A DNA stretch of 64,000 bases from Carboxylicivirga linearis (GTDB lineage Bacteria > Bacteroidota > Bacteroidia > Bacteroidales > Marinilabiliaceae): positions 233,810 to 297,809 of the forward strand of contig NZ_JAGUCO010000005.1 of the NCBI RefSeq assembly GCF_018271995.1, read 5' to 3'. Position numbers and translations under genes: made by a program. This document shows, piece by piece, positions 62,653 to 64,000 of the stretch (the first letter of the stretch is position 1; each line of letters begins with the position of its first letter). The notes under the pieces were generated by a model. It saw nothing but the letters and a program-made list of their open reading frames with translations, was not told where the DNA came from and made no database searches.

Positions 62653-63300
62653 TTACGATGGGCTTATAATGCCAAGCATCTCGAGGTATTGAGGTTGCTC
62701 AGCCATAGCAACTTTGGCAATTTCAATATAATCGGTATACCATGCCTGAAGTTGGTCAACTGCTTTGTCGCGTACTTTTTTAGCATTCTGTGCTGCACCC
62801 ATTTCTTTTTTTCTGATGGCCAGTTTTTCTTCTGCCTTTTGAACCATCAGATAAGCCTCTTCCAGTTTTTCTTTAGTTCGTCCGTAATCAGCCATTCTAG
62901 CCATTGCTTCTTCGTCGGCTAGCAGGTTAGTATAAAATAACTTTGTTTGGGTGAGCCATCCCGATTGACTTCTTTTTCGCCTTCCTTGTAATTCGAGCTT
63001 TATCAAACGGTTGGTGTCGTTTTTAAAGGTAATACGGGCTACTTTTAAAAGAGGAATATATAATTTATTAGCTTCCTCAAAAGCTTGTGTTAATTCTTTG
63101 GTAGCTTCTTGTCGTTCACCATCTTCTTTTATATGATTTGAGTATTGAGTAACAGCTTCGTTTAAAATGGCGTTCCCCTCATCCAATCGATCAGAGGTAT
63201 AGCCAAATTCATGCAACATAGCAGCGGCGACAGGATGATCTTTGCCGTTTTTTATGGCTACTTTAGCTTTAGTTATTAACTCATTAATTTTCTTATTCAT
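62653..63300 (-). CDS. Helical protein of unknown function
   Basis: This 215-residue protein is predicted almost wholly helical and charged (NGKDHPVAAAMLHEFGYTSD, KLEEAYLMVQKAEEKLAIRK). It has no signal peptide or membrane segment. Coiled-coil stretches (about 60-95, 135-180) suggest a structural or scaffold role. I do not recognise a family. It is followed on the right by about 700 AT-rich bases without genes. Confidence 0.55.
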   Translation of the reverse strand: MNKKINELITKAKVAIKNGKDHPVAAAMLHEFGYTSDRLDEGNAILNEAVTQYSNHIKEDGERQEATKELTQAFEEANKLYIPLLKVARITFKNDTNRLIKLELQGRRKRSQSGWLTQTKLFYTNLLADEEAMARMADYGRTKEKLEEAYLMVQKAEEKLAIRKKEMGAAQNAKKVRDKAVDQLQAWYTDYIEIAKVAMAEQPQYLEMLGIISPS

Positions 63301-63880
63301 AATTCTAGTGATTTAGTTAGGGACGAATTATTTTAATATATGCTGAATTTCTTTGATGGAGTTTCTTCTGATTTCTATTTATCTGTGAAATTTTTTGATA
63401 TGTTTTATTGGCTACCTACTCTGTTCCATGATATTTAGGTTAATAACCATCAATATTTTGTTTAGAACGATGATTTTTTATTCCGTACTATTAACTTTTG
63501 ATTGTGCATTGATGATTAATTAAAAAAAGATGGTACATAATGAAAAGTAAATGGGAACGAATAAAAAGAATGTAGTTACAAATGAAAATCGGGTGGGACG
63601 AAATGAGAAAATATAAATGATTGATAAATCTGTTTGTAGTAAAGGGGGATTTTCATGGTGAAATATAAAAATGTGAATAAAAAATGCTAATTATGAATTG
63701 AATATAATAAAATAATAAACATATATGTGAAATTGGGTTTTGATTTAATATATCTATAATGCGATAAAATGGTTCTATATCTAATGAGAGTATAAGAGTT
63801 AGAATGTAATAGTACGAACCAAAAAAAAAAGGGTTCAATATGAAATTGAGTGGGTGAAAATTCTCAGGTAAAAGTTAGCC
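63301..63880. other. AT-rich gene-free stretch
   Basis: This region is more AT-rich than the rest of the window and has no coding frame I trust. It contains a GAACC hairpin with an A-tract loop near 63814-63837 and many short A and T runs. It may be upstream DNA of a gene beyond the window or a degraded insertion. Confidence 0.4.
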
Positions 63881-63900
63881 CTAGATCGGCCTTGTCTGGT

Positions 63901-63994
63901 GAGCTATAAAGCAAGGTGAAGTTGCCGTAAAAATCGGTGCTGTTTGAGCGTAGCGAGTTCAGCGATTTTAGGCAATGAACCGTAGCTTTATGAG
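63901..63994. repeat. Large imperfect palindrome at the window end
   Basis: Several segments are nested and complementary: ATAAAGC with GCTTTAT, TTGCC with GGCAA, TAAAAATCG with CGATTTTA (one bulge) and GCTG with CAGC, around a loop containing GAGCGTAGCGAG. The sequence is richer in G and C than the DNA to its left. It looks like a structured RNA or the end of a mobile element that continues beyond the window. Confidence 0.45.
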
Positions 63995-64000
63995 TGAAGC

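Noticed and set aside
63653..63838. A 61-residue leftward frame in the AT-rich end
   Set aside because: Its composition is the product of AT-rich DNA (Ile, Tyr, Phe runs), with no start signal, family pattern or neighbour to support it.

Overview
The window looks like chromosomal DNA from a member of the Bacteroidota, most likely a marine or sediment-dwelling, facultatively anaerobic Marinilabiliales-type organism (inference; no rRNA is present to test it). The DNA is visibly AT-rich. Shine-Dalgarno sequences are mostly absent, and many genes are preceded by the Bacteroidota -7 promoter box TAnnTTTG. Gene content also fits: gliding-type GldF/GldG, a UpxY-class NusG paralogue, a GH97 glycosidase, SPOR and lipobox lipoproteins, menaquinone genes, a flavodiiron protein and ferredoxin-type flavoproteins. 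The window is mostly core chromosome. I see no tRNA, rRNA, CRISPR array, transposase or integrase.

Layout. 0-5 kb: end of ribonuclease Z, an orphan UpxY-like antiterminator, flavodiiron protein, SPOR lipoprotein, mltG and murB (leftward). 5-11.3 kb: menA-menC-menE, a DUF4091 lipoprotein and a secreted bleomycin-hydrolase-type peptidase. 11.3-14.3 kb: a gene-poor stretch with orphan terminators, a macro-domain protein, a MORN protein, a lipoprotein and the first copies of a dispersed palindromic repeat. 14.3-24 kb: pheT with a structured leader, surE, a small membrane protein, lpxB, gldF-gldG, dnaN and two small unknown genes. 24-31.5 kb: a seven-gene run of two ABC-2 systems (NEW3 protein, ATPase, permease; then GldA/F/G-like proteins and a DUF4340 protein). 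31.5-42.2 kb: an MBOAT/SGNH O-acetylation pair, an isolated Nif11-type small protein, MscS, a lipoprotein KatG and a GH97 glycosidase.

42.4-51.4 kb: mnmA, an AlaX-like protein, a leftward ppk-sixA-radical SAM operon, a phosphodiesterase, and a leftward queC-queE-(four-helix protein)-queF set for queuosine with a hairpin-rich leader. 51.8-58.4 kb: secreted PepF and a compact triad (cytoplasmic binding-protein fold, HypB/CobW-like GTPase, ABC ATPase) with no permease, which I consider the best candidate for an undescribed system; then a PliI-like protein and an EFR1 flavodoxin-ferredoxin. 58.7-64 kb: an ECF sigma factor with its likely membrane regulator and a beta-barrel protein, a tandem duplication containing the dispersed repeat, a ferredoxin-nitroreductase, a helical unknown, and an AT-rich gene-free end with a large imperfect palindrome.

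Several long open frames begin with a TTG that lies in or near the promoter -7 box (clearly so for murB and surE). I moved these starts to the next ATG, and also trimmed other upstream extensions: menA, menC, pepC-like, katG, mscS, the PBP-like gene and a few others.
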